Positions 1-12,425 are shown, numbered from the stretch's first letter. The stretch is DNA of 64,000 bases from Dasypus novemcinctus (GCF_030445035.2 NC_080677.1:159899169-159963168), one strand, 5' to 3'. The notes: generated by a model from the letters alone, not told the origin. Numbers and translations: made by a program.

Positions 1-819
1 GACTTGATAGCTAGTTTGCTCTTGTGTACTCCAGGTTCTCTATTCACCAACAGGGTGTTTCAAGAAAAAGTTAATTGTCCAATTCAAAGTTTCTTTTAAA
101 GAAAAGACAGTGGGACCCAACTGATATCTACCTTCCTGTCTCCAATCCTTGACCTTTCTGAGGCCAATGCAGGGGACAAACCTTGATCTTGTGCAGTTCT
201 CACACATGGGCTGTTCTCTTTTGGGCAAATGCAGGTTTCTCTCATCTTTTTTGGCTTTGAGGAGGCAGTCCAATTTTCTTCTGAATTAGCTCTCTGGCTG
301 CATAGTCAGCAGGCTCAGCCTTCAGATCCAGAGTACCCCAGAGGCCACATGGGGTCCCACGTGGACAAACCCTTTCCCTGGCTTTTCTTCAGAATTATTG
401 AGATGACAGGCAGCTTTCACCCAGAGCTAGGATGATCTCTAGGTTCCCATGAGTGCCACATTGGTATGGTGGATATAAATCGTGAATCTGGCGAGTTAGG
501 CCTCAAATTAAAACATCAGCCTAGAACTTGAATCTATATCATTAAACTGCCTTAGTTCTTTTGTAATGCACCCAAAGATTTTCACCCTTTGGGAAACTGA
601 AATACAGCAGTAAGTCCCTGAGACTCTTTCTTCTAAATGTATTTTATAACTTGAAGAACATGCCAAGATTCCAACTTTTAAATTTTTCTGGTTATTTCAT
701 TAAAGAAGTTGATGAAAACTGTCCCTTATACTTCTTAAAAAATACAGCATTATGAGGATAATTAACAGCATGGAAATATAATTTTAATGTGGTTAAAAGG
801 GGAAATTTTAGGTTGCATG
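1..819. other. Unassigned upstream sequence
   Basis: AT-rich after about 480. No recognised exon or repeat. The small opposing frames at 40-435 look like chance. Confidence 0.5.
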
Positions 820-1035
820 TATGTTATTAGAATAAAAATTTAAAAAACAAACCACAGGACTGTACAGCACAAACAACAAACCTTAATGGAAACCGCAGGC
901 TGTGGTTAATAGCATAATTACAAAAGTCCACACTAAATCATGGCATTAATAACAGGGGGGACATGGGAACTTTATTTTCTGTGTGATATTTCTGTAAACC
1001 TAAAACTTCTCTAGAAAAAAATTATTTTAAAAAGT
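820..1035 (+). mobile_element. L1 3' UTR end
   Basis: The tail reads 'taataacaggggggacatgggaact...tctgtaaacctaaaacttctc' followed by an A-rich end, the typical L1MA/MB 3' terminus. Confidence 0.6.
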
Positions 1036-1518
1036 GAGTAAAATCGAAACATTCTCAGAAAGTAAAAACATAACTTAAGGGCCTTAACTTAACCAGAGTA
1101 ATCCTCTTTGTCAAAGATGCATTACTCTCTTGTTTAGCCTTATGTTTCTAGTATTATCTTGTCATTTTTAAGTATTATCTAATTTTTTGACACCTATGAA
1201 ATTTCTTTTTTTAGAAATAAGATATATTTCATGAAATGGAATTAAATTATACTTAAGTGTTTAGACTGATCTTTTTATTATTACAATCCTTTCAATATAC
1301 CTTGAGGCTAATCTTTTAAAATAGATTTTTAAACTATTTTAATATAGATTATTTTAAAAGTCACATCAGAATTCAAGTATTCTAGACAGTGTATTCAAAT
1401 GTTTAATCCAAAATTGTATTTGCCAAATGATACTTTTCTGGGGTTCCCATGTATTGCTATTTGCCCCCCACATGCTGCACTTCTACCCCACTATTCTAAA
1501 TTCTGAGCTTATACTTTG
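1036..1518. other. Unassigned AT-rich sequence
   Basis: Nothing recognised between the L1 end and the first SINE. Confidence 0.5.
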
Positions 1519-1533
1519 TTAATTTGTCCTTTT

Positions 1534-1944
1534 AAAAAAAAAAGATTTATTTATTTATTTCTCTTCCCTTCCCCCCCACCCCGGTTGTCTGTTCTGTGTC
1601 TATTTGCTGCGTCTTCTTTGTCCGCTTCTGTTGTTGTCAGCGGCACGGGAATCTGTGTTTCTTTTTGTTGCGTCATCTTGCTGTGTCAGCTCTCCCTGTG
1701 TGCAGCACCATTCCTGGGCAAGCAGCACTTTCTTTCGTGCTGGGCGGCTCTCCTTACGGGGCGCACTCCTTGCGCGTGGGGCTCCCCTACTCAGGGGACA
1801 CCCCTGCGTGGCAGGGCACTCCTTGCACACATCAGTACTGTGCGTGGGCCAGCTCCACATGGGTCAAGGAGGCCTGGGGTTTGAACTGAGGACCTCCCAT
1901 GAGGTAGACGGACGCTCTAACCACCGGGCCAAGTCCACTGCCTA
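1534..1944 (-). mobile_element. DAS-type SINE, full length
   Basis: An armadillo tRNA-derived SINE in reverse orientation. The A-tail is seen as A/T-rich sequence at 1534-1560, and the tRNA-like head (antisense of the GTTTGAAC-type B box) lies near 1880-1940. It is flanked by a perfect 15-bp target-site duplication, ttaatttgtcctttt, at 1519-1533 and 1945-1959. The perfect duplication implies a fairly recent L1-mediated insertion. Confidence 0.92.
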
Positions 1945-1959
1945 TTAATTTGTCCTTTT

Positions 1960-3904
1960 CACATCTCTGCATATCATTAAATCTAAAATGTCACCACCAA
2001 CCACGAAGGAAGGAAAAACTCTATCAATTAAACTGTCATAATGCTTTTTGACCACTTAGAATTTTTATTTTATACTAGTAGAATGAACTCTTTTAGACTT
2101 GTTTAGATGCAGATCCTAAAATGTCTTTAAATTCAGAGCCAGATTCATCTTTATCACTTTTCTACTCAGCATTGTCAATGCCCATATTTTCCCATGTTTT
2201 CTGTGCCAACAGAAACGTTAGTGATAGAACATTTCATGCAACATGACTCCACTAAGGTCTCTGGGATTTTATTCCAAGCTCCTGACACCTCTTCTACAAG
2301 TTTTCATGATGACAGTCTTTCCTCTAATGACAAATACTTCCTCTTACTATTAATAATATCAAATGTCATCCCTCTGCTCTGTTTCCACAACTTTCTGTGT
2401 ACATAAACACTTTTCAAGGATAAATAGCAAGGCATTTTAAATGTCAGCTAAGGTAAACACCTGCAGAACCAACAATGGAAAAAACTCAGGTGATGTTGGC
2501 AATGACCAAGTTTGTTCCTGTGCACTTCATCAACTTACATGGCAACTGCCACCTGGTTGATTGAAATAAATTCAGAGATGTTCCAATATGAGAAGTGTCC
2601 ATCTGCAGGTAGATGAAATATGGTTCAAGATCTCTACCAAAAACATCCCCCCTGCTTCCAAGAAGCTGCCTCTTCTTTGAAAAGCTGCCTCTAATCCAGC
2701 ACACTATGGAAGTTTTCCATGATTGTTTTGTATGGCAGTGGGGTGTTACATTTGCTCTCGCCTTCAGAATAAATTCCTGTGATCCAGGCTCAAGAATCCT
2801 CTTTGGTATTGCCTCACAGAGCTTTCGGCTGAGACCCTCCTGGGAAATTAAAGCAGAATAAAAGAGCAGTGAGCACCCAAGTTCCCACTTTGGTGGTTGG
2901 TTTCATAACCGCGTAGCCGGATTGTTGGATGTGATGCTTCTTAGAGAGAAATGCCCTCTACCTTACAGCTCTTGATACCTGCCTGTTGGACTTGACTCCT
3001 AATGGGTACTTAATTTGTGTAGCTCAGATATCTGTGTGGAAATTTACGGCAGCAATCGCCCTTTCCATTTCATGGGGGAAAAGTTTTGTTCCTATGGTAA
3101 CTGCTTGAGAACAGCACATCCTTACTATACTTCAAAAATATGCAGCCCAGCCTTATGGGAGTACACATCATCTTGAAAGATTTCCCCCTTCAGTGAGCAT
3201 TGATATTTTTCCTTTCACCTGATTTCAGAATAAAGCGAAGCTTTGTTTCTCAGAACTGCTAAGGAAGAGCTTCAGGAAGTGAGACACATGAACGGGCTCT
3301 GCCCCTTGCAGCTGTCATGGGAAAGCAGCAACACAGCCCTCGAGTGATTTCTGGGAACACAAGCCCAGTACCTCTCGGGGTGTAGTTCTCCAGACCCTTT
3401 GCATTTTCTATGCCGCATCCTATTTGCTGTGTTTGGGATGTTGCTATGCAGACAGAAAAGACGGGGTTTTCTAAGGCAATCAAGCTGAGCAAAGGCCTGT
3501 TTGGGATCCTGCAATCATTTCTTAGGACGTTTTCAGATTTCCCTGGAGGATACCAAAGAATGTTCATGATAAGAAAAGATAAATGCCAATAATGGCCTAC
3601 AATGTCATTCCACATGATAAAAATCATCAGTTCCAGGGGCTTTGTAACTGTAGACAGCACTTACACAGCAGTTTTGGAAAGTGCTTTTTTTTTTATTTTT
3701 GCAAACAAAATGCCCTCTCCAAGTTTTTCTTCAAATTCGCCACCTTCTCTGAATTTTTTCCTTATAAAAACTATATGCTACAAGCTTATTAAAGCAAAGA
3801 AATACACAAAAGGTACCACTTTTTAAAAATTTGTTACCAAAGTTAGCACAATGATCTTCTTTTCATTCTATCCTCTTTTCTGTGTAAATTTTCTTCAGAG
3901 TCAC
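1960..3904. other. Unassigned upstream sequence
   Basis: Mixed composition, no clear repeat. The longest frame (3259-3660, minus, 133 codons) has no recognisable domain. Confidence 0.5.
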
Positions 3905-4355
3905 ATATGGAATGAGATCTACAGAAGCACGACCAACAGGGTTAATATACATATATAATGTATATATAATATACATATATAATGTAATTTAATATGCGCA
4001 AGACATTTACTTTGAGAGGTCAACTCGTGTACTTGTGGGGACTGGCAAGCCGGAACTCTGTAGGACAGGCTGGAGGGCGGACACTCCGAGGGGATATTGC
4101 AGTCTTGAGTCTGAAATCCACAGGGTGGACCATCGGGCCCAAAACTCAGGCAGGACTTGTATGGTGCAGTCTTGAGGTCGAATTTCTTCTCTGGAAATGT
4201 CTGTTCTGCTCTTAAGGACTTTCGCTGATTGGACGAGGCCCACCCTCACGATCCGGGGGTCTTTATTAAAAGTCAACCATTGCGGATGTCAACCACACCT
4301 CCACACTGGCACATGATTCAATAACTGGGTGCCTTAGCCCGGCCCCGTTGGCACA
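3905..4355 (-). mobile_element. LTR, ERVL/MaLR-like, second family, antisense
   Basis: Reverse complement of the family at 46231-46669: the ctgattgga/cgaggcccacc block and the gtcaacca...ataactgggtgcc block are both present. The AT-rich tandem at 3943-3995 corresponds to a TA-rich microsatellite near the 3' end of this LTR family. Confidence 0.6.
3943..3995. repeat. AT-rich tandem repeat
   Basis: Two units of a (tatatacatatataatg)-like motif lie inside the antisense LTR. Confidence 0.8.
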
Positions 4356-5130
4356 TGGAAGTAACCACCTGAGGTCCCACCTGAACACGTCAGAGGGCAC
4401 AGAAGGAATAGGGGCAAGAGTGGGACAGCAGAGCCCTGGGCAGCATTGGGGAAGATTTTGGACAACCAAAGGACAGTGTGAAGGACAGGAGTTGCTCATG
4501 AGTGGGGTGTGAAGGACAGGAGATGCTCATGAGCGGGGCATGTGAGGGGTGGTGAGAAGGAGATGTGTGGCTCCGCTGACCTTGGATGCTGCCCGGGACA
4601 TTGAATTTGTGCTGCCTCAATTCCACGGGCAGGAGCACCTCAGAAGGGCTGGGCGTAGGCTTTGCTTTCCTCATGCATCCGCCCCCAGAAGGGAAGCAAA
4701 ATTCTCCCTCTTGGCCCTGGGGAAAATGCCCTCCCCATATCGGGGTCAGAAGTCAGAAGGAATGATAGCCCGAGTCTTACCTGGAGAGAGGTTTTTAAAA
4801 ATCGACTGTATCACATTTTCTATCCATACTTTCAACTAGTTCCGGTGTAGCCAATGGTCAGAAATATCAAAAGCCCAGTCGATGGTACTTGTTCAACTCT
4901 TTTAAAAAACTACGTATTGCTTTACTTTATTCCCTTATATCTTTAGGCGATGGCTACTTTCTTTCCATCTTGGGCATGTTCCTGTCTTCGGCGTGTCGAG
5001 CCATAATGATTTGGTGTTTATCAGTACTGTCCAAATAAGGCTCACAGGCGTCGGGATCATGACAGGACTGCTGAAAAGTCTCACAGAAATTGGTTCACAG
5101 AGTTAAACACACAGTTAAGCAAAGGGTGCT
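4356..5130. other. Unassigned sequence
   Basis: G+C moderate. A gtgaaggacaggag phrase occurs twice, at about 4479 and 4510 (a ~30-bp local duplication). Nothing else recognised. Confidence 0.5.
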
Positions 5131-6754
5131 TGTAGCAGTTTGATATTACCGATGAAGTCCAAAAAGAAATATTGGATTATGTTTGTAAATTGATCTTTTC
5201 CTATGGGCATATTAGATTATATTGGATTCATAGGTTTATGAACAAAACCACTGTCAGCCTAGAATAAAAAGGACATAAAAAGGTGAGATCGAAGGAGAAA
5301 CAGCTGTAAGAGGAAAACCATGGAAGCTGAGATCTGGAATATGGACATCACCTTGGGCCAAGAGAGGCACCCCACCCATGTGTACAGAGAGGGTGAGTTT
5401 GCCCCAGCAGTTGAAGAGGGTGGATTTTCCTGTCTAATGTTCTGGGAGACTTTTACTGCCCCAGGGTACAGAGAGGGTAGAACACATTCCCCAAGGATTA
5501 GGGCAGTTAAGATCAGCACCCCACAGGTCTGAAAGGGGTGGACCTGTCCCCCCAAAATTAGGGAAGGCCAAATGGTCAACTCATTGCTCTGAGAGGGTTG
5601 AGCCTGTATGCCAAAGGTTAGGGGGAATGTTATCTTTACATCACTGTACTAGGGGGCTTAAGACTCTAATCCAAAGGTTGGGGAAGGTGTGGCAATCACC
5701 CCAACACTCTTGGAGGGAGAGGTCTGGAGCTTGGCTGACACCCAGATGCTTGATGAGGGTGCAACGAAGAAAATGGCCATTGGGCAAGCCAGTGGAAAGG
5801 GTGGGTCCCCATATAGCCCCAAGGAGAAGAAACCATCTTCTTTAGAATGACTCCCAGACCTTAAAATCGAACGGAGGATTCCCTGCAGGTCTACTGAACT
5901 GTAGAGAAACCGTGACTCATGTTTCCCTCACAATTTCTCCTTACTGTAATAAAAATGTTTATCCTTTGCCATTTGTGTATTGGAAGCAGATGAATTGTTC
6001 TGTAAGTTTCAGAGGTCTATAGCAGATGGGGTTTTGCCCCAAGACAAACTGTATTTCTTTAAATTGATTATGATATGATTTAGTACTTGCATTGTAATTG
6101 ATCTACTTTTTAAAAATTTTTCTATTTTAATGTCTTTTGGGAATTCAGAGGGTAGAGTGTAGCAGTTTGATATATTGATGAATTCCAAAAAGAATTATTG
6201 GATTATGTTTGTAAATTTATCTTTTCCTCTGGGCATAATAGATTATATTGGATTCATAGGTTTATTTGATTAAATAATTATGTAAACCTCTTGTGCCAGT
6301 AACATATTGAGTCCCCACTCTTTGGTGGGTGGGAACTCATGGATAAAAGGAATGGCAAAGGACAGAGTTAAGGGTTTTTGATGTTGGAGTTTTGATGCTG
6401 GAGTTTGATACTGAAGACTTAAGCTGGAGCCCCAGGAAGTAAGCTCACAGAGGAAAGAAAAGCCATCCCAGGAAGAGAAGAACCCTGAGTCCAGGAAGAA
6501 GCAAGCCCTGGGAAGGAAGGAAACTTGAACCCAGAGATAAGCAAGACCCTGAAAGGGAGGAACCCAGGAAGCCTGAACTCATGCAGATGTCAGCAGCCAT
6601 CTTGCTCCAACACGTGGAAATAGACTTTGGTGAGGGAAGTAACTTATGCTTTCTGGCCTGGTATCTGTAAGCTCCTACCGCAAATAAATACCCTTTATAA
6701 AAACAAACCAATTTCTGGTATTTTGCATCAGCACCCCTTTGGCTGACTAATACA
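5131..6754 (+). mobile_element. ERVL/MaLR-like LTR element with degenerate interior
   Basis: The first ~110 bp (5131-5240) repeat the start of the LTR at 6158-6754 (tgtagcagtttgatat and following). The 597-bp right-hand LTR starts TG and ends ctgactaataca, as MaLR-class LTRs do, and carries AATAAA-like sequence near 6680. Between them, 5330-5750 contains four or five diverged units of ~55-70 bp, each with a g-rich 'ggttagggaa'-type core, recalling MaLR internal regions. The flanks gtgct and gcact match at 3 of 5 positions. No coding sequence survives. The reading of 5131-6754 as one element with a deleted left LTR is inference; two separate LTR insertions are the alternative. Confidence 0.65.
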
Positions 6755-7029
6755 GCACTACATTGAGAAATACCAGGGCTTAACTGAAAGAAAGAAAAGA
6801 AAGAAAATTCATGATCCTTCCTGTCCTACCTCCAGGGTGAGTGTTGGGCGCATCTGGAGGGATATGCTCATTCGTAAGAGCCACGTCCTTTCGTCATTTC
6901 TGAGCGTGGCCTCCATTAAAGGCAGCCCAGGTGGTAGCAGCTGCACGGGACAGAAGCAGACACCCGGCTTCTTCGTGTAGTGGCAGCAGAACGGGCAGCG
7001 GAGGCTGCTGCGTCTGGCTCTGCCACTCT
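6755..7029. other. Unassigned sequence
   Basis: A short gaaa-rich run (6788-6805), otherwise unique-looking. Confidence 0.5.
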
Positions 7030-7185
7030 TTGAGCACAGGTGCACACACCCACACTCAGGCTCACTCACATGAGCATGCACAGGCACACACTCACACCCA
7101 CACATGTGCATAGGCATGTATACCTGTGCACAGGCACATACAACCATGCACATGTGCGCACATGCACACATATGTACACATTAGT
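7030..7185. repeat. Imperfect (CA)n-rich repeat
   Basis: Interrupted CA/CACA units mixed with catgtgc and caggcaca phrases. The frames through it on both strands are low-complexity. Confidence 0.9.
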
Positions 7186-7514
7186 AAAAGAAGACTCAGG
7201 AACTCTGGAATCGTGGCTGGAGATGTTGGATGGAGTATCTCTGGGATCTGAAATCTCCCTGGTCTGTTACGTTGAACGAAGCGGTGGGTCTTGCTCTTAG
7301 CAGGCACTAAATCTGTTTATTAAAGGAGGTAAAAAAAAACCAAAAACTGTATAAATTGTTATATGAATTTTCAAAGAGAAGCCTTGTATAGCCAATAGAA
7401 TGAGAAACAGACATTGCCATACGCTCTTCTCTTGGACAGTGATAACCACAGAAGCATCTCCAGACGGCACGTTCCAGAATCTGTGCTGTTCTTAGGCCCT
7501 GCCCTAAATAAACT

Positions 7515-7715
7515 CACTTCGCCCTTGTAATAACCCTGAGAGCCAAGTATGATGCTGGCACCTTTTACCACAAGGAACCTGAAGCGCAGAGAGGTTGGTC
7601 ATGTGCCCAAGATCTCACGGCCATGTGGATGATGGGCGAGGGGGAAACCACACGGGGGGCTGAGGAGCACATGACCCAGAGCTGGGGGTTTCATTTCCTC
7701 TCTAGCCTCGTGCCT
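7515..7715 (-). mobile_element. MIR, antisense
   Basis: The antisense core cacaaggaacctgaagcgca is followed by gagaggttggtcatgtgcccaag-type sequence. Confidence 0.6.
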
Positions 7716-8463
7716 GTGCCACATTCAGTCACCTTAATTCCACAGTGAGGAGTGGACGTTCTGACAGGATGATGGAACATAGGAAAGACCGAGAGGGAAT
7801 CGGGCTGACAACTACTTGAGCTACTCAGGCGATGCCAGGAATGTCTCAAGCAGGCTGGTTCTGGGGTCTAGAGAAAGACCGCCAGCACTGGGGAAAGACT
7901 GAAGGAAACCAGGGGTTATTTCAGTCCAAGAGAAAGTTTAGGCAGAGCTATCAGCTGGTTTTATGAAGCAAGTGAACTTAATTTTCTAAAAAGCCCATAT
8001 AGGGGCAGTGCTGGGACACCCAACAGGGGCTGAGTAAGGAAGCAAGGGCAGAGAGATGGGGTGGGGGGAAGGAAAGAGGAATAATATTGGTAAGTTGCTC
8101 AGTCCCCCAGGGACTTGCCTTCCTTTACACGAAGTGGAAAAGCTATTAATAGGCCTCGGAGGTCTATTATTACCACAAACTTAAATTCCTATTTTGAAGA
8201 ACTAGGAGAAAATGGAAATTGGTTGAGTCCACATCAGAAAGTACAGATCTCAAATGCTGCTTTGCTTTTTGACCTGAACTTTCTTTGATTCCTGTTCCAT
8301 GAAGTGTGGAAGAAAGAAAGACCATCCCATAAACTCTGCTCATGTTATTCCATGGACCTCTAAGCTATGAGTCTATTGGCTATGGACCTAAAGTTTTCCT
8401 TTACCTCCTCCAGATAGAGTAGGAAACAGTTGGACCAGTATCAGAGCTGCCATATTAGGACCG
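7716..8463. other. Unassigned sequence
   Basis: No exon, repeat core or RNA gene recognised. Confidence 0.5.
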
Positions 8464-8662
8464 CAGGTCTCAAATGGAGGGGCGATTTAGTTTTCCAGGG
8501 GACATTTGGCAATGTCTGGAGTCACAACTGGGGGTGCTATTAGCATCTCCTGGATAGAGGCCAGGGATGCTGCTAAAATCCTACGATGCCCAGGACAGCC
8601 CCTGACAACAACAAAGAATTATCCCGCCCCAAATGTCAATAGCCCTGATGTTGGGAAACCAG
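8464..8662 (+). mobile_element. MER20 hAT-Charlie DNA transposon
   Basis: A near-complete copy: ccaggggacatttggcaatg, gtcacaactgggggtgct, gaggccagggatgctgctaa, caaagaattatcc, then gttgggaaacc. It spans ~200 bp, the usual MER20 length. Confidence 0.85.
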
Positions 8663-9766
8663 CTCCAAGATCAAGTAAATGCATGGTGGTTTACACACCA
8701 GGGCAACACTACTGGGAAAATCCTGATATCCGAACTGAGAGAATCTTAGCAAGGCAGCACTATCGACAGATTTGAGAGGTGGAGAGGGAAGACCTTCCCT
8801 GCTTTTCCCATGAATCTTTAGAAGTTCGTACAAGGGGCTGTGTGGAATTTGGGGTTGCCTGTCATTTTCCATCGTTTTCCATGTCTTGACTTTAACGTCA
8901 GAATTTTCCTTTTTAGTTTCCTTTTACAAGAAGAAAGCATGGAAGACAGTTTGGAATTTTTTTTTCAAATGTCTAACATTCCTAAGGAGAAATCAAATCA
9001 TTGGGAACCTATGTTTCAAGTTTCCTGATCAACACAACTAATGACAACTTGAATAACCATTCTCAATATTAACCAATTTTTAAAAGTCTGCAACTTTACA
9101 AAATTCAATCCAGTTGATTAGATACCTGGCCCCAGAACCTAGGCAGTATGCCTAAATCAGTAACTCCAAAACAGATTCATTGTAAGACTGGGGGTGGGAG
9201 GGGGAGCTGAAAAAGAAAGCAGAAAGCTCATAGGTATCACCACAGAAAAATTATAATATAAAGCTAATAGGACTCGACCACTGAGGTGAAAAGGTAATGA
9301 TACAAAGTCCAGGAATGGCTTTCACAATTTATAAGGCAGGCCATCTACATTGCTTAAGCTTTGGCAAAATCCCCAGACCCATAGAGGAGTCTGAGTCACC
9401 CACGTCTCATTCCTTCATTCTCCACGTGAAAGGTGACCTGGATGTATGCTCTGTGACGAATTGTGCTGCACGTGCAGAGAAATCTGAGAAGAAAAAGCCA
9501 AATGACATCAATCCTAGAGTCAGAAATTATTTTTTCTTGGTTAAACATTTGTCCTTCAAAGACAACCTAGATTGTTCTCTCTGATTCCTTCAAACCTCCT
9601 GAAAGCAGGGTTGCAATTTCTCACCATTGTGACTTTTAGGGTTGTTTGCGCTTGCTGGGTTTGGCGGGAATCAGAGAGACTCCAAAGGTGGTTTCTAAAG
9701 CCAAGAGACAAAGGCAGATAATGACGATGCTGGGCTGAGCTTCAGGCTCTAGGGGACCATGATGAG
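8663..9766. other. Unassigned sequence
   Basis: The 95-codon frame at 9297-9584 lacks any recognisable motif. Nothing else stands out. Confidence 0.5.
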
Positions 9767-9835
9767 AGTGGATGTGGCTCAGTGGCTGAGGTCCCAAGTT
9801 CAATCCCCAGCCCTGCTACCTAAAAAAAAAAAAAG
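9767..9835 (+). mobile_element. Short tRNA-derived SINE fragment
   Basis: A sense-strand tRNA-like unit (gtggctcagtggctgag, then a caagttcaatcccca B box) is followed directly by a 13-bp A-run. It is the shortest monomer in the window. Confidence 0.75.
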
Positions 9836-10380
9836 ACAATGGTAAATTTGCTGCACCAAGAAACAGTGGAGATTTTAAGGTAAAGTGAGGGCTAAGGTGA
9901 GGGGACCATTGAATTGAGCATGCTAACTGAAGAGTATCTAAAATGCCTCTGGAAATAGAAAACTGCTTCAGCCCAAGGCCGCAAGAGCTGGAGTGGCTGC
10001 CTCTGCCTGGAGAAGCCACCTTTTTTTTTGGAATTTTCCCATCCTCCTTCCACAGACGCTTAGACAAATGTTAAGCGATTTCTTATTTGATCCATTTGCA
10101 CTTGTTCCGTAGGAATAAACTATAAATATTGAGATTAGGAATGTATTTCTGTTCGACATAGAGCTGATTTTAAGTATGCTCACTAATTTAAAGTTAACTT
10201 CTTTGTTGCCCTTTACGGTCCAAACTTGAAGGGCAATAGCTCAAGCTAGTTTTTTTCTTTCTAATGTAAAATTAAAAGAGCAATGATTTAAAAATAGAGC
10301 TCATTAATTCAGACTCCAACACTGTTTGTACTAATTAGACAGGCTTTGTTTGTAGATTGCTTTTTAAATTTACTTATATA
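9836..10380. other. Unassigned sequence
   Basis: AT-rich, nothing recognised before the CA repeat. Confidence 0.5.
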
Positions 10381-10445
10381 ATTTATGTATATATGCACAT
10401 ACACACACACACATACATACATACATACATGAAAACATATATATA
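10381..10445. repeat. (CA)n/(TACA)n microsatellite
   Basis: acacacacac followed by five tacatacat-type units, next to a TA-rich flank. Confidence 0.9.
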
Positions 10446-10456
10446 CCAGAACTTTT

Positions 10457-10655
10457 TTTTTTAGGTACCTGGGCCAGAGATTGAACCCAGGACCTTGTAT
10501 GTGGGACGCTGGAGCTCAACCACTGAGCCACATCAGCTTCCGTGAGTTGGTTTCTTCATTTGTCTGCTTGTTGTTTTTAGGAGGCACTGGGGAACAAACC
10601 AAGGACCTCCCATATGGGAAGCAGGCTCTCAACCACTTGAGCCACATCCTCCATG
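10457..10655 (-). mobile_element. Short tRNA-derived SINE, dimeric
   Basis: Two antisense tRNA-like units (each with ttgaaccca/ggacct and gagccacatc blocks) lie about 110 bp apart behind one T-run. A 10-bp duplication, cagaactttt, flanks the whole at 10447-10456 and 10656-10665, so both units arrived in one insertion. Confidence 0.85.
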
Positions 10656-10699
10656 CAGAACTTTTACCAGACCAGGAATTCTATTTAAAACGCTTCCAC

Positions 10700-11092
10700 T
10701 TTAACAATAGAAAAAGTGTATTGGCAAAGTCCTGTGAACTAGAACAGATGTACGTCACTCTTGCAGGGTGGTGGGAATGTGAAGAAGCATGGGAAAAATA
10801 GTTAATGTAACTATGGACTATAGTTAACAGCAATGCTGTAATGTTCTTGCATGAATCCCAAAGACGTACAGTGTTAATAATAGGAAGGTGTGGAAAAAAT
10901 ATGCCAAATGTACACTATGGACTATGGTTGGCGGTAATAGTGTGATGCTCATAATCTGTAACAAATGTTCCATAACTGTATGGTGTGTTGGTGGTGTTGT
11001 TATATGGGAATTCCACACATGTACATGATTGTTTTGTAAGTTCACAACTTCCGTAATAAAGGTATATATTTTTAAAACTTTAAAAAAATGTA
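10700..11092 (+). mobile_element. Xenarthran-type L1 3' end with internal duplication
   Basis: It carries ctatggactatagttaac at 10811 and ctatggactatggttggc at 10915, two related units 104 bp apart. It ends with gttttgtaagttcacaactt, aataaa and an A-rich tail. Confidence 0.55.
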
Positions 11093-11222
11093 TTGAGTAT
11101 TCCTTAGTTACCCGGCACTGAATATTACCTTCATCAAAGAGATGAAGGAAATGAGGTGAAGGAGTCAAACTTGCCCAAGGCGAGGGGATAAGAGGTGGAG
11201 CCTGCTTTTAAAAAAGCCAGAT

Positions 11223-11647
11223 CTGGGACGCAGACCTGGCTCAACTGACAGAGCGTCCATCTATCATAGGGAGGGTCCAGGCTTCAATCCCCAGGGCCCC
11301 CTGACCTGTGTGTGGTGAGCTGGCCCACACACTGCTGCTGTGCACAAGGAGTGCCGTGCCATGCAGGGGAGCCCCATGCACAAGGAGTGCGCCCCACAAG
11401 GAGAGCCGCCCCGTGTGAGAAAGCACAGCCCGCCCAGGAGTGTCGCCGCACACACGGAGAGCTGACGCAGCAAGATGACGCAACAACAACAACAAAAAGA
11501 TACAGTTTCCCAGTGCCACCAGATAATGCAAGCTGATGCAGAAGAAAACACAGAGAATGGACACTGAGAGCAGACAACGGGAGGGAAGGGGAGAGAAGTA
11601 AATAAAAAATAAGTCTTTAAAAAAATAAATAAAAATTTTAAAAAATT
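11223..11647 (+). mobile_element. DAS-type SINE, full length
   Basis: The tRNA-like head starts near 11228 and the element ends in an A-rich tail with aataaa units. A 12-bp target-site duplication, aaaaagccagat, is present at 11211-11222 and 11648-11659. Confidence 0.92.
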
Positions 11648-11984
11648 AAAAAGCCAGATTTGCCTGGCTTGCAGTCAGAAGCCTGAAAGTGTGCACCAGA
11701 AGCTTCTCACTAGCTAAGTATCACTTTATGGACTGCAACAATAAAAAACCACATTATCTTCAAGTTGTCTAGAGTTAAGCATTAATCACAAAGCCAAACA
11801 GACATTTCTTATTAGTTCCAGTGACTAAGCTTTTAGCATATGTTAGCTAATACTTTTCCCTCAAACCTCAAAGTGTTTCACAGTAAACTTTTATTCACTT
11901 TCTGTTAGAAATCCTTTAGAATTTACTCTAATTTTCCCTCAAAAGACGTTAATATCATAAGCCAAATTTAGCATGTATATCAAA

Positions 11985-12425
11985 AGCCTTACAATATTTA
12001 TACTCTCTAATTTAGAAATTCCATTTCTGGAGAATCTTTCTTCCAGAAGTAGTTAAAATGCATATAAATATTTTATCACAAGTGTACTTATTCATATATA
12101 TTTATAAAATCAAAATTTAAGTAATTGAAGTACATTGGGGCATGGTTAAGTAAATGATGGCATTGCATTTCAAATGATATTTATAGTTTATTATATAACA
12201 GAAAAATCCTTGATTTCTACATTTATTCTATCCAGAATGTGAAGGAGAAAAGCAAGGTGTATTTAGAAACATATAAAGAGAGAACATTTAGTCACAATTA
12301 TATAAAATAACTTTCCAGAACCACAAAATAGAAAGAAGACACCAAAAAATATTCTGAATACCTTTATATTTTACATCTTCTTTCTAGATTTTCCACTTTT
12401 AAATAATTTGCACATATTTTTAAAT
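11985..12425 (+). mobile_element. Old L1M-type 3' region
   Basis: Contains the order aaattccatttctgg, ggcatggttaagtaaatgatgg and gaaaagcaaggtg, characteristic of the 3' end of old L1M/ME copies. Strongly diverged. Confidence 0.5.

Noticed and set aside
1516-1948. Cluster of open frames at 1.5-1.95 kb
   Set aside because: They lie inside the SINE at 1534-1944; the same peptides recur in the other SINE copies.
6809-7171. 120-codon minus-strand frame rich in Cys/Met/His
   Set aside because: Translation of a CA-rich low-complexity repeat.
7030-7185. CRISPR-like spaced repeats
   Set aside because: The repeats are irregular CA-type microsatellite units with no constant spacer length, in a mammalian genome.
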